The translations under genes were made by a program, and so were the position numbers. From Pectinophora gossypiella (Eukaryota; Arthropoda; Insecta; Lepidoptera; Gelechiidae): a stretch of DNA of 64,000 nucleotides. Positions within the stretch are counted from its first letter, which is position 1; each line of letters begins with the position of its first letter. Under the pieces are notes generated by a model. The model had not been told where the DNA came from. It worked only from the letters and a program-made list of their open reading frames with translations, and searched no databases. The stretch spans positions 12,207,001 through 12,271,000 of the forward strand of contig NC_065417.1 of assembly GCF_024362695.1 (NCBI RefSeq), in the 5' to 3' direction. Of this stretch, positions 28,800-39,832 are shown one piece after another.

Positions 28800-30249
28800 A
28801 GCTTATTACTTTTATTATTTTGTGAAACGTGACTGCAAAAACCAACATTAATTCGTTTGATGGAACTTGCACTTATTTGATGACGAGTGAGTAATTTGTT
28901 CGCTAATGACTTATAGCGTCTATTGTATTATTACTTGATGTGCTAAAATTACAAAAATTACTCTAGTAAAGCGCGAGTTCACATTTAGGAATAAATTTTA
29001 GTATTCCAATACATTCAAGTATAAAAGGAGCAAGGAAAAAGTTTCTATAAGTACGTCCTACATAATATAACACGACTTCACAACAAAAGGACTTCAAAGC
29101 TTCAATAATATCGGGAAAACACACAACCAATGACAAATAGATAAAGAAACTTAAGGCCCCAAAACACTCAACAATCTGGATCTAAACGGCGCCTGTACGT
29201 GGCACCGAGTCCAGTGCAAACAGCCAGATAGTTAAGAGCAATTGTCAAAAGAACATTCAACAGAGACCGACAAAAACTTTATTAGGAATGGGCGGGGCTT
29301 GGAACAAATGTCAAGCCAAGCCACCGGCCGCTGGCCGCAAAACACCGACCGCAACCCCTCATCTAGACACCGCTTTAAGCCGCCGCCATTTTGAAATTTT
29401 AATGCCGCGTTCTAAATTTGAAATTTTAATTATTTTTTAACGTCAAACCGACCTTTTTATCACCAGTACTGTAATATTGAGCATATTTATTTTACCTATC
29501 TAGTTTGTTTGTATTGCCCTAAACAAAAGCATGGCAGGCTTTCCGGGGCGTATTTTTAAGTGTTTTACATATTTGAATATACATTATGTTCGTTTGTTTT
29601 GCTTACATTTAAAAACAATTGTGTGCTAGGTACACTAGGTTTGATAGCATGACAACGTTGAAAATACGTGGGAAGCGCAAACGGGAAAACCTAAGCCAGA
29701 TTAATAAACACTAGTTCACAAATAGAATTGGAATATATAATAAACTGCCTACTAGTCGATTAAGAAGCGTTCGTCTCAGTCTATACCGAGCAGTCTCAAC
29801 CATATCTCAACATTACCCCGCTTGGCTGGACCCGTGTCTGGTACAAAACATTTTTTCTGCAAGCGGTCCCGCAAGACAATAGCCACACGCCCAGTTTACG
29901 AATCATAAATCACACGTGATTAATGAAGTGGACACGACAAGGGATGCTCAACTAATCATATCATGGGGCTAAGGTGTCCGATTCAAGAGGGCGGGGCTGG
30001 ATGCGATAGGCGGATGGATGTTTCGAGGTCGGAAGGAATGGCTTTCAAGACACCTAAAGGTACCAGCAATGTCTTCTTATTGCTTTTTGAAAAAATGCAA
30101 AGATATCGCAAGTCTAGAGGCAGATTGGTGTGAAGAGCAAACCCATTTGATTTAAAAAAAGTCAAGAAAGTACATCGGATCCTAACTTAATGTCTTCTTT
30201 GGGAATTTGATACGTTTTTTTGTTATTATTATCAATTAGTTATTTTTCT
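28800..30249. other. No gene seen; mostly unique
   Basis: AT-rich, with a GC-richer patch at 29285-29400 (GGCCGCTGGCCGC). The 60-codon open frame at 29983-30165 (-) has no recognisable domain. Confidence 0.4.
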
Positions 30250-30480
30250 TGTAACTTTTTCAAGAGAATATTTTTACAAGACGAAGTTATTAAAAACATC
30301 ATAGAAGGGAAGCTAAAGGAAAGACAGGAAGGGGATGACCAAGAAGAGCCTACATGGAACAGATTAAAGAGAAGGTAAACGTCGTGTCTTATAAGGAAGT
30401 GAAAGATTTGCCCTTTGATAGACAAGAATGGAGAAATATATCGACAAGAGCGTGGCTCTTACATTAATGATGATGATTAT
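30250..30480 (+). pseudogene. LINE-R 3' end
   Basis: Matches 32700-32910: TTATTAAAAACATCATAGAA, CCTACATGGAACAGATTAAA, GTAAACGTCGTGTCTTATAA, GACAAGAGCGTGGCTCTTAC, then a GATGATG tail. Broken by stops. Confidence 0.75.
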
Positions 30481-30799
30481 TATCAAGTGGAAAAGTTTTT
30501 GAAGCAATAATTCATAAAACAACACCAAAACAGTGTAGCCAAAATTATGGAAAAATCACATACTGTATGAAAATTTTACCTTTATAGGCATAAAAATATT
30601 GAAATTATTAGGTAGATAAGTAAGTACTTAAAGTTCTTTATAGTAGAAAATAAGAGGTTCTGTAGTGGAGTAATTAGAGTTTAGAGTTGAAGGTAAGTAC
30701 TTATAAAGTTTGTCACGATTCTTCACTACATTTAATTGTTTTCTCGCTTACACTGACACCTGATCGTTCATTTAGTTCGCATCAAAACCCATATATCTA

Positions 30800-30990
30800 A
30801 TTCAAATTCACAAATATCTTTATTCAGTTGGTAACATACTTAGTTACACTTTGAATCGTAATTTTTTTTACAAAACAACGTCTCATCCGCCTAAAACTAC
30901 CCGGGGAAAAGAAGCTGCAGGAAACCCCTGAACGTTATGAAACTGTCCTGGACGTTCTTTCATCATATTATTGTTTGTTATATATACAAT
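30800..30990 (-). repeat. LINE 3' UTR-like repeat
   Basis: AATTCAAATTCACAAATATC, TTTATTCAGTTGG, GGGGAAAAGAAGCTGCAGGA. It shares the A-rich AAGAAGCTGCA signature with 45620-45835. Orientation is inferred from the AAATTC microsatellite. Confidence 0.45.
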
Positions 30991-30995
30991 TTAGT

Positions 30996-31150
30996 AATTT
31001 GGCTGCCTAATGTCAGTTCCCAGACAGTTAATTCCATGCAATCATATCCCGTAGATAATAATCACTATTCTTATAATAACCTTCTACCCTTCTTTCCTTC
31101 TTTTTATATTTAATAGTAATTAAACAGAAACTTGTTTATAAAAAAATAAT
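30996..31150. repeat. 155-bp direct repeat, left copy
   Basis: AATTTGGCTGCC, GTCAGTTCCCAGACAGTTAA, ATGCAATCATATCCCGTAGA, CTTCTTTCCTTC, ending AGTAATTAAACAGAAACTTG. The right copy is at 31390-31543, with only a few differences. Confidence 0.9.
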
Positions 31151-31389
31151 GCGCAGAGGTGATGACAGTTTAGAGAAACTGATTGTGGTTGGGAACACTG
31201 AAGGCAAAAGATCGCGTGGTCGTTCACCAACTAGATGGACTGATCAAGTGAAAGACTCGTCGTCATCCAAGTTCTACACAGTATTAAGGGAAGCGCTGGA
31301 CAGGAACCGGTGGAGGCAGAGCATACGCTCCAGGTGCAACCCTGATGCTGACCACGATCCTCAGATATGAGGGACCGACCAAGAGAGAG
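31151..31389 (+). pseudogene. LINE reverse transcriptase C-terminal insertion
   Basis: The frame from 31149 reads MRRGDDSLEKLIVVGNTEGK, then RSRGRSPTRWTDQVKD, ALDRNRWRQSI and DADHDPQI before the stop at 31368-31370. SLEKLI, GRSPxRWTDQ and DRNRWR are motifs of the C-terminal tail of lepidopteran non-LTR endonuclease/reverse transcriptases. The reading frame is intact across the fragment. It sits exactly between two 155-bp direct repeats, so it looks like a 5'-truncated insertion with an unusually long duplication. Confidence 0.8.
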
Positions 31390-31543
31390 AATTTGGCTGC
31401 CAAATGTCAGTTCCCAGACAGTTAATTCTATGCAATCATATCCCGTAGATAATGACTAATATTATAATAACCTTGTACCCTTCTTTCCTTCTTCTTTTTA
31501 TATTTAATAGTAATTAAACAGAAACTTGTAAATATAAAAATAA
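31390..31543. repeat. 155-bp direct repeat, right copy
   Basis: Same sequence as 30996-31150 with small indels. It is followed by a TTTTAAGAC inverted/direct motif cluster at 31549-31590. Confidence 0.9.
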
Positions 31544-31867
31544 TTAAACAGTTTTAAGACAGTAGTCTTAAAACAGTTTTAAGACTAGTTTTGACTATAA
31601 TTGTCTGTTCAAAGGTGACTAGAGGGTAAGGAACTAGATTTACAAGAGTGATTAAAAGGGTGATGGGCCCTTTGGTAGTCCATTGTCCTTGATTTTAAAG
31701 ACACGACGAAGGAATTGCCCGTGACTACCGGTCCTCGAACAACGATCAAATAAATTAATCATCAATATTTAATACCACAAAATCAATATGGACTGTCTTA
31801 TTAGGGTTCGGTTAGTAGGTACTTAGAAAATTAGGTTTGACAAAGGAGTTTTAAGGCCGTAAAATAT

Positions 31868-32257
31868 ACAGGGTGTTAGTGACATCGTAACGAAAACACA
31901 TTTTTTTTACAAATTTTCCAACAAGAAATTATATTTGATATCAACTCAGAATCATGGTCTGAATCATCTTCCTCAGAATTCGTTACAGTGTTACTAACGT
32001 CCATACTTACTCCTATGGCTGTACGTACTTGTACGTGATGTGAGTGAAATCGCGTAACGAAAACTTTGAGAAATGATTCAGACCATGATTCCGAGTTGAT
32101 ATCAAGTGGAATTTTCCGTCGCAAATGTATAGAACTGAAAATAATTTAAAAAACCCCTAATTTTTTTATAAGTTTTCGACGGAAGATTCCACGTGATATT
32201 AACCCGGAATCATGGTGTGAATCATCCCCCTTAGTATTCGTTACGATGTTACTAATG
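31868..32257. mobile_element. MITE-E dimer
   Basis: Unit 1 (31871-32002) has a shortened left arm. The spacer (32003-32037) carries CCTATGGCTGTACGTACTTG. Unit 2 (32038-32257) is nearly complete: ATATCAAGTGGAATTTTCCG against GGAAGATTCCACGTGATATT. Confidence 0.8.
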
Positions 32258-32261
32258 TATA

Positions 32262-32330
32262 CGTCCTACAGCTGGGAACAGGCATCCCCTCAATCAATCG
32301 GAGGGAGTGTAATTATGCTGTAAAATTTTC
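32262..32330 (-). repeat. SINE-C 3' fragment
   Basis: TATACGTCCTACAGCTGGGA, GGCATCCCCTCAATCAATCG, GGAGGGAGTG: the complement of the SINE-C 3' end. Confidence 0.6.
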
Positions 32331-32624
32331 CAAATACGGCTTACTGTGTTTCAATTTTGAGCAGCCGAATAAAGATACGTATTATCCCAAGTTGATCATC
32401 AAGTTTTCGCAGAACGGCGTCAAGTCGACCGCCTAGTGCGATTATATGCGTTATCTCCCCGATTACAACAATGGCCACTAAAACAAACGACTGTGCAATA
32501 TGTTGGGACAGCCCGCATTGTTCTTTTGTTGGCCAAAGTTTGTAGGGATAGCTTCTGTGTTGACGGCAAACGTACAGTTTGTAGAGTTGAGGGCGTAATG
32601 TTGTCTTTCTTTTTTGGGTTTTGT

Positions 32625-32912
32625 ATGTGTAGAGTAAGGGAAAAAAGGCAAATATTGAGAGTTATTGAGGAAAGATGTGGCAAGATGATTGGACACTTAA
32701 TAAGACACGGCGAATTTATTAAAAACATCATAGAAGGGAACTACAAGGAAAGAGAGGAAGGGTATGACCAAGAAGAGCTTACATGGAACAGATTAAAGAG
32801 AAGGCGAACGTCGTGTCTTATAAGGAAGTGAAGGAATTGCTCTTTGATAGATAAGAACGGAGAATGCTACACCTGCAAGAGCGTGGCTCTTAAATTTGTG
32901 ATGTGATGATGT
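32625..32912 (+). pseudogene. LINE-R reverse transcriptase C-terminus
   Basis: The most informative LINE-R copy. It reads KRQILRVIEERCGKMIGHLI, then RHGEFIKNIIEG, then shifts frame (KEREEGYDQEE where a GRGRPR-like segment is expected), then RTSCLIRK and a stop. Downstream, in another frame, GACAAGAGCG-like TGCAAGAGCGTGGCTCTTAA ends the element, followed by a GATG repeat. The 131-residue ORF that includes it (32436-32831) has unrelated sequence before about 32625. Confidence 0.75.
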
Positions 32913-32994
32913 ATACCGACCCTATGAATATATCGTTTACTCGGATATTAATGTTATTTAAGTTGACGTTTATTCGACTTTACGAGTTTAATTT

Positions 32995-33128
32995 CAGGAT
33001 TTGTGCCCGTTTAAAGGCAATAGGCTCGCTCCCTATAACATGGGACTTAAACATAGCTGGCGAGGAGTGGGTGTACTAGACAACTCTGCCTACCCCTTCA
33101 GGGAACAAGGCGTGATGCTATGTTAAGT
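32995..33128 (+). repeat. Repeat Q, copy 2
   Basis: GGATTTGTGCCCGTTTAAAG, GGCGAGGAGTGGGTGTACTA, CTCTGCCTACCCCTTCAGGG, CAAGGCGTGATGCTATGTTA. Pairs with 930-1072. Confidence 0.6.
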
Positions 33129-35177
33129 TGACGTTTAAACTTGTTATTTGAAAATTAATCGGAAAACTCACGCCCGTCATCTTAAATCGGTAGTGTAGTC
33201 AAAATTAATCAGAACACGAGTATTGCAGATACTTTTGAGATTAACCTTAAAGATCGATTAATTCACCTGGACAGGTTGAAGACCCAGTAGAGCACTTGAT
33301 AACACTTTATTCCCAACTTAACAAGTCACGGGCTCGAATCTCGAAGATTTCGAATTCGAAGATTCGAATTCTTTGTTTTTAAAATAAGTATTTCAAGCTT
33401 AAACAAATATTCAGTTCGTTTAAATTCTGTTGTTCTTTGTCAGTTATTCTATAGTCAACGAACAGTAAACCAAGCCTGCAAACTGGTTACACTGAAACTA
33501 GCTGAAACCGGCTGAAAGTTTGCCAGACGCCTGTATATCACGAAGTATTTAAATATATTTTTCAGGGTAACATAAATTGTAAATGAGCATCAACTTTGCT
33601 CATTCGTTCTGCCAGGAGGGAGATACTTTCGTAGTCAAGTCGGTCAGACTATGTATTACTCACATTTACCTGCATGTTTTCATTGTAAACTTATGGAATC
33701 TTCGATATTTATTGGATTTTATCGACGCAACTTCTCGTTTCCACATCGCAATAATGGCCCCCTTTTTTCCAGGACAGTAGTTGCAGCGAATTATTGTCCT
33801 AATATTTGAATAATGGAGTGCATTTCAGTGTTTCAATATTTCAAACTGTTTATAACTTACGATGAAAAAAATGAAAACTATCATCAAAACTTGGATCTAC
33901 GTTGTCACAGCATCAGATAAGCGCATCCCAAGATCCAAGGCAGGGATGATACGTAGATCTATGAGTAACAGGTGAACTACGCTCATAGTAAGTAACATAC
34001 CTATTCTACATAAATGCTACGCTCAAAATCACGGTCCTCCAGAAAATTTACTTAAAATATTCTCTGCATAGTCGAATGACGCGCGATTCTTCAATAATGA
34101 GCTCGGCTTTAATGGTTACTAGAAATCCAAGATAACATGTACTAGAGAACTCATATACTTTGATTGAAGAGATTATAATGAAATATGATAAGATTAAAGA
34201 GATACCTAAGAAATGGTAACCATTTCCCGACATATCCTCTCAACCTACTCCAAAAAAAATCATGAAAATTGTTTTTCTCTTTTACTTCTATTTATTACAC
34301 TTCTGGTTCTTTTCGCGCCTAACAAATGCGTGGGTAGTCGTAAAAGTTGCGGAAGTTGGTTAATTATGCAAATGCGGCAGCCGCTGAAATGTGTGCTGGA
34401 TTCGCTAGCGCTGTCCGGTCGACTTATTGGGCCTAACGCTCCTGTCCACTTGTTTACCTGAAAAACGCTCTACACTTTATAAAGATAAACAAATTGAGAT
34501 AAATGTGGCACTCAGAAATAACCATCAGAACTCGCATACCTAACACTTCCCCGTCGCTAAAAGCACAAGCCAACAAAGCCCTCTTTTAGAAACTTATTCT
34601 TTGCAAAAACGAGCAAAAAAACTAAACCATGAAAGTCCGGGCCTCAGAAATATTTAATCGATGGATTCCGTTAAGAGCTCCTAGTTTCTGTACAGTTCTT
34701 TATTTCGCCGCAGTCGGGGCATGAATCTTGTTCCTGCAAACCGGAGGAAATTGCTTGCTAAAAGTTCCCCGATTTATAGCGTATTTGGACGCAAGCTCTG
34801 TTAGGATTACATTCTATTGTGCTATTTCTAACATATGCTATAAGTGCCACTGAATTCCGTGTGATGTTTAAATATATTTTTAAAGTATTAGAGATACAAT
34901 TTGTCACTTAAAATTAAAATTACGAATAATTAAAACATTTCATTTTTTTAAGTTCTCATTTAGAATCCTTTGAAAGTTATTAAAATCCGTACCGGGGTGG
35001 AACCGTTATAAGTTATGTTCGTTATTTAAATATGTCCCACGCATTCCAAATCCCTCTCTTTCTCTTTGACATTTGACAAGGACACACCGAACGACCTTTA
35101 AAAAGAAAACACTTCTCATTCTCGCACAGACGACGCAAGTACCTCAAAAAACAGTGAAAACCCAACTAACAGTCTGG
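33129..35177. other. No gene seen; largely unique
   Basis: Unique AT-rich DNA. At 33335-33372 there is a palindromic cluster of CGAAGATTCGAATTC. No ORF resembles a known protein. Confidence 0.4.
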
Positions 35178-35534
35178 CTACGAATGCGATACTCATTGGC
35201 GCTTGCGTTTACGTTGAGAAGTTCACACGGACAAACTGGTTTCTCGTACACGAGACGCACGCGGGGGCAGGCAGCCGCCAGTCGTGTTCGGAACGTCGTT
35301 TGCTAAGGTCGTTTGTTATGATGGAGGACGGATTGCCGATTACGATCGAGTCATTTATCACGCATATAGAGGATCGACCCATAATATGGGATAAATCATT
35401 GTCACGTGTACGGGATGACCGTATACGAGAAAAAACCGTGGGCCTCGCACCGTGTGAACAGCCGTCCCGTATACGGTACTCCCGTAAGCGAGAAAATATC
35501 GAATCGAATAGTCGCCGTGTGAACGTAGCCTAAA
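35178..35534 (+). mobile_element. Possible Harbinger-like miniature element
   Basis: The ends carry GGCTACG (35179) and its complement CGTAGCC (35525). Subterminally, GTTCACACGG with GGTTTCTCGTACACG (left) is inverted relative to CCGTGTGAAC with CGTATACGAGAAAAAACC (right). It encloses the short MADF-like frame. No convincing 3-bp duplication was seen, so the superfamily call is tentative. Confidence 0.4.
35318..35440 (+). pseudogene. MADF/Myb-SANT-like N-terminal coding fragment
   Basis: From an ATG at 35318 the frame reads MMEDGLPITIESFITHIEDR then PIIWDKSLSRVRDDRIREK. FIxxIExRPxIWDxxxxxxxDRxxR resembles the first two helices of MADF DNA-binding domains. Such domains occur both in host regulators and in proteins linked to PIF/Harbinger transposons. 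The expected continuation (AWxEI) is missing, because the frame runs into the right subterminal repeat. I read it as an internally deleted transposon remnant; a real host exon with a nearby splice site cannot be excluded. Confidence 0.4.
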
Positions 35535-35631
35535 TGGAACGCATTCTCCACGATTGTAGGCGCTTGTGAAGTAAAAACAATACTGGACTGTTGATTGGCG
35601 ACACAAACTGTAGGCTTTCCTAATTTATACA

Positions 35632-35735
35632 CTACTAGCTTTTGCCCGCGGTTTCGCTTGTGTTGAATTCGGGGTAATGTACAATTTTTTTATTTGTCAC
35701 AAATACTTAGCCCGCATACCAATTTTTAGCTTTCT
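35632..35735 (+). repeat. Repeat H 5' end
   Basis: ACTAGCTTTTGCCCGCGGTT and TCGCTTGTGTTGAATTCGGG, a widespread insect repeat start as I recall it. Confidence 0.5.
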
Positions 35736-36249
35736 ACCTTGAAAATTGCGGAATGTTCCATACAAACTTTCACCACACATTTGATAGTGAAGAAAGACAC
35801 AAAAGAAGAGTACAATAAACAAACACATCTTCCTTACCAACAAAATCAGTACCGGATTTATAAAATTACGAGGTATTATGAATTGTTTCCGCTAAACAAA
35901 GTGCATTATATCAATTATAGCGTTCACCTGGGACCAAGCGTTGCCGTCATTCCGCGGCGCCACGATTTAATCTCTCCTAAACTGCAATCCATAAAGGAAT
36001 CAAGTTGACGCGTCCAAAAAGATAACAACGTGGTAGTGAGGTGCGATAGAGGCGAAATAAATTAAAAAAGTAACGATTAAAATAAATTAATAAGTTGTGA
36101 CACGGTAATTACTATAACCTTGTAGAATTTTCATAAGGTATATACATATGTGTTGAGTGTGTATGTGTTACGTAACTTTAAAAACCTGCACCTGTTCTTG
36201 TACCTTTATACAAACAATATATGTATAACAACAGGTGTAGGTATTTTAG

Positions 36250-36422
36250 GAAGCTAGAAAGAAAGAGAGGAAGGGGAAGACCAAGAGCTTACATGGAACA
36301 GATTGAAGAAACGGTTAACGTCGTGTCTTATAGGGAAGTCAAGGAATTGGCTTTTGATTGACTGGAATGGAAAATGCTACACCGACAAGAGCGTGGCTCT
36401 TAAATTGATGATGATGATGAGG
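36250..36422 (+). pseudogene. LINE-R 3' end
   Basis: AAAGAGAGGAAGGGGAAGAC, CTTACATGGAACAGATTGAA, TAACGTCGTGTCTTATAGGG, GACAAGAGCGTGGCTCTTAA, GATGATGATGA tail. The shared end point with other copies defines the LINE-R 3' terminus. Confidence 0.75.
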
Positions 36423-37092
36423 TATTTAAGGCTACGTAAGATATTAAATAAAAACAATATAAAAAATATGGTTCAGGTTTAGCGCAATTTGTAAGTCAAT
36501 AGTAACTGTAGTGTTTACATAAGTACATAAAGACATGTTATTGTAATACACGTAGGTATGATTAAATATATAAATAAATATGTAATTATTATTATTATTA
36601 GTAGTAGTAGCCCTCGATGTCCCACTGCAGGCATATGTAATATTTAATTTAATAAAATACTTGAATCGATATAATCGATTCACGTATATATTCTGTCGTC
36701 TCGGGCAATGCACTACGCGGTGGCCACAATTAAAAAGTAAACTGTACGGGTATGTACGGGGGTGGGGTGAAGACGTAGTGTGTGGCAACGAGCCGATATT
36801 TATTTATATAATTATATTGAGGCGAATACACTACAGAAACGTCATGTAAACCAAACGACAAGGGGATTACGTCCTGTCTAATGTAGCCTGTCAAACTACA
36901 GGTTACGATATCCGCGGAGGTCCGTGTTGCTTTATGTTACGAATAAGATTTCCGCCAAAGAGAATATAATTGACTTCCGCCCCAACAGAAATAACGCGGC
37001 ACATAATAAATTAACTTATTAGGTATAATTACGTATACTAATATGCGCGTAGGTTTATTAAACACTTACTACTATAATACTAAGTAAGTATT
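36423..37092. other. No gene seen
   Basis: AT-rich. An ATT/AGT microsatellite at 36585-36610 precedes CCCTCGATGTCCCACTGCAG, a trace of a LINE/SINE 3' end. A 114-codon minus-strand frame here is low-complexity (an Asn run) and not credible. Confidence 0.45.
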
Positions 37093-37455
37093 GGTGCTAA
37101 TTCCTGTAAATACCATCTAATTTTATTTTAAGTTATATCTGTCATTTTCTTATCCGCCGAAAAGGAAAGGGACGGGTAATCGACAAGCATAAAATTTATG
37201 GAACACACGTCAATTTTATGCACAAATCTGAAACAACCGTCTAAATATTTTACATTGGCCAATAACCCGACAGAATTATGGTGACAGCACACGTCAAACG
37301 GTACATACCAGCGGATACCTTTTTGATTTGCCCGGGTTATTCATTAATTTACTCATTCTTCTTAAAATTAAGAGCTGTCTATCATCCGTTCCTTTCCTTT
37401 TCGGCGGATAAGAAAATTACAGGTATAAATTAAATTAAAAAAAAAAATCGGGGCC
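37093..37455. mobile_element. MITE-J copy 3
   Basis: Starts GGTGCTAATTCCTGTAAATA and ends AAAATCGGGGCC. It is in inverted orientation to 17546-17920. Both show GAACACACGTCAATTTTA-type and CCGGGTTATTCATT-type interiors. Confidence 0.85.
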
Positions 37456-37936
37456 ACTATCACGACAAATGAGCCCTTTGAAATATTACAAAATTTTAAA
37501 TAAAATATAGTAACAAAGAAAAGTGCGAAATCCTCTCCTCTAGCAGTTTCCCTTGTCCATACCAGCATCAGATCTCATCGATGATTAACGGCGGGGCACC
37601 CATCCGTTTATTCATATTGCGAGCGCAGCCGGGGGCAGACGCACTCTCTTTAATGGTACACGCCTGGGGGAGCGAGCCAATTTAAAATACCTAGCCGGCT
37701 GAAAATTTGAGGCTAGCATTTTAAGATTAAACCAAGGTGGTTGCTCCTGACGTGGCTTCAGTTATGAGGATTCCGGATTTAAGCTTGATTGTAATTTATG
37801 TTACATATTCAAACTCACGCCGAAATTCCTAATGAAGTGGACAAAGCTATAAATAATCAAGACTTTCGGTGACGGTTCGAAGAGAACGAATATTACATTA
37901 GTAATTGTATGTACAATAAAAATTGACCAACAATCA

Positions 37937-38051
37937 GGGGGGTTCAAAGCGCTAGATCGAAGTAATTCATAATATATAAAAAACAATAATGCTATTTGAA
38001 ATTTGTTTGCTTTTTTAGATGAATTGCTTCGATGTGGCCGTTTTAACACCC
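37937..38051. mobile_element. MITE-D copy
   Basis: GGGGGGTTCAAAG on the left (degenerate), GATGAATTGCTTCGATGTGG and CCGTTTTAACACCC on the right. Confidence 0.7.
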
Positions 38052-38214
38052 AGATATGCTTTCTTTAAAATATTTTTAAATTCAAATGACATTTTCAAAT
38101 CTGCTCATTGTATACCCAGAAAATAACGCGCATTAGTTGCTAAAAAAAATAATTTTATTTCAAGATTTCAGTTAAAAATACTTATTTCGTAAGTTACCGT
38201 TAACAGATTGAGAT

Positions 38215-38536
38215 AACGGCCTCCGTGGTCCAGTGGTTGAGCGTTGGGCTCACGATCCGGAGGCCCCGGGTTCGATTCCCGGAGGGGACATCACAAAAAT
38301 CACTTTGTGACCCCTAGTTTGGTTAGGACATTACAGGCTGATCACCTGATTGTCCGAAAGTAAGATGATCCGTGCTTCGGAAGGCATGTTAAGCCGTTGG
38401 TCCCGGTTACTACTTACTGATGTAAGTATGTAGTCGTTACATGAGCCATGTCAGGGGCCTTTGGCGGCTCAGTAATTACCCTGACACCAGGGTTGATGAG
38501 ATTGATATTCCACCTCACAACCCACACGATAAGAAG
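38215..38536 (+). mobile_element. SINE-A, full-length, perfect 12-bp TSD
   Basis: Flanked by ACAGATTGAGAT at 38203-38214 and 38537-38548. The head is GTGGTCCAGTGGTTGAGCGT and CCGGGTTCGATTCCC, the core is CCGTGCTTCGGAAGGCATG and TTAAGCCGTTGGTCCCGG, and the tail is CCTGACACCAGGGTTGATGA with CACCTCACAACCCACACGA. At 322 bp, this is the reference copy of the family in the window. Confidence 0.9.
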
Positions 38537-38548
38537 ACAGATTGAGAT

Positions 38549-39386
38549 TATGAACGTCGTATAATTAACATCCGTAATAATAATCATAACCTCTAACGAG
38601 GAGACACTAGATGCTAGCGGTAACCAACAATAGCCATCTCAATTACCATCTCCTAGGATAGTGATGTCATTAACGTAATGAGCGGTCAGAATGACTTATG
38701 CCACCATGACGTTATGCCATAAACGTCAATGAGACATAACTGTCAGTTTGACATAAGTGTCACTGTGATACTAAGAGACCCTCCTGAGGCTTTTTGGCGG
38801 GAAACGGAAACGGGACAGTTGCTTTCTTCATTGAATAATCTAAATAATTAATACGAAGTGGTGTTTTGTGGTTAATGATCGCATTAAGTTAGTCGGAAGA
38901 CATTCGCGAGTGTTATTATATCGGAGTATTCAATAAACAAAGTGTATCTGCCTGTTTTCGCTTCGTGGCAGGAAGCCGCTTCATAACTCGAAAGTTTATG
39001 CGGACTTTTCAGTTAATTCGTTTGGGGTTCAGAGTAGGAGTCTACTCCGAGGGTGGGGGCTTAGGTTTCATCATCATCATCACCTTTCATCATTTCATTA
39101 ATCATCAAGAAAAAAATACGTAAGACATGGCTGTATGGGCATAGTTCCCTTTGCCTTACCCTTCAGGGAAAACAAAAAAAAAAAGAGACCCTCCTGATGG
39201 CGCGATCAGATATAGCATTGCGCAATTTTAGGGTAAGATTACCACTATTCGACCACATTCAAGAGTTTAGGGTAGTTCTTCGAACATCGGAAGTCAATAT
39301 GAATGCCGTGAACGCAAAAATATCCTAGAATATTCTGTTTATTTTTCAATGTCCAGTTACAACTTATGTCGCCAACTTACGCAATG
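38549..39386. other. No gene seen
   Basis: Unique sequence. 38655-38775 is rich in short TGACATAA-type words. AGAGACCCTCCTGA occurs twice (38773 and 39183). Confidence 0.4.
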
Positions 39387-39525
39387 CGGGTTAAAAATTC
39401 CACATCGGAAAAATTCATCTAAAAAAGCAATATTGCTATTTGACATTTGTGTGCATTGCGCACTTACTTTTATATTCGCAAATGTCAAATTGCATTATTG
39501 CTTCGATGTGGCCTTTTTAACACCC
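39387..39525. mobile_element. MITE-D copy
   Basis: CGGGTTAAAAATTCCACATC, ATTGCTATTTGACATTTGTG and CTTCGATGTGGCCTTTTTAA ending CACCCG. Confidence 0.75.
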
Positions 39526-39749
39526 GAGTCCTAACTGGATATTTGCAAAAAAACTAAACATTCTAGGATATATTTGTATTAATGGTAATGAGACTGACCA
39601 CAGCGTTCGAAAATCTAAACTTTGGTGATAGACCATTTTTTGATGACGTCATTATTTTTGATGTTCTCTCGGTATTTAGACGTTCCGTAAAATGACTTAC
39701 GTTATATTTACTAAATGTTCTCATAATAGACTTCCGCAAAATAAGACCT

Positions 39750-39832
39750 GGGGGGTTAAAATGGCCACATCGAAGCAATTCATTTATTGCTTTCTTAGAT
39801 GAATTGCTTCGATGTGGCTATTTTAACCCCCC
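39750..39832. mobile_element. Minimal MITE-D (83-bp hairpin)
   Basis: GGGGGTTAAAATGGCCACAT and CGAAGCAATTCAT are followed by only about 15 loop bases, then the complement ending TTTTAACCCCCC. The arms are nearly perfect over 34 bp. The interior of longer copies is absent. CTG lies at both edges. Confidence 0.85.

Noticed and set aside
32436..32620. N-terminal part of the 131-codon ORF as protein-coding
   Set aside because: The recognisable LINE-R similarity starts only near 32625. The upstream part resembles nothing that I know.
36444..36788. 114-codon minus-strand ORF
   Set aside because: It translates an ATT/AGT microsatellite into an Asn run and has no domain.
38215..38290. tRNA gene
   Set aside because: It has A- and B-box-like sequence, but it continues into a 320-bp body with a 12-bp target duplication and recurs several times. 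It is a SINE head.
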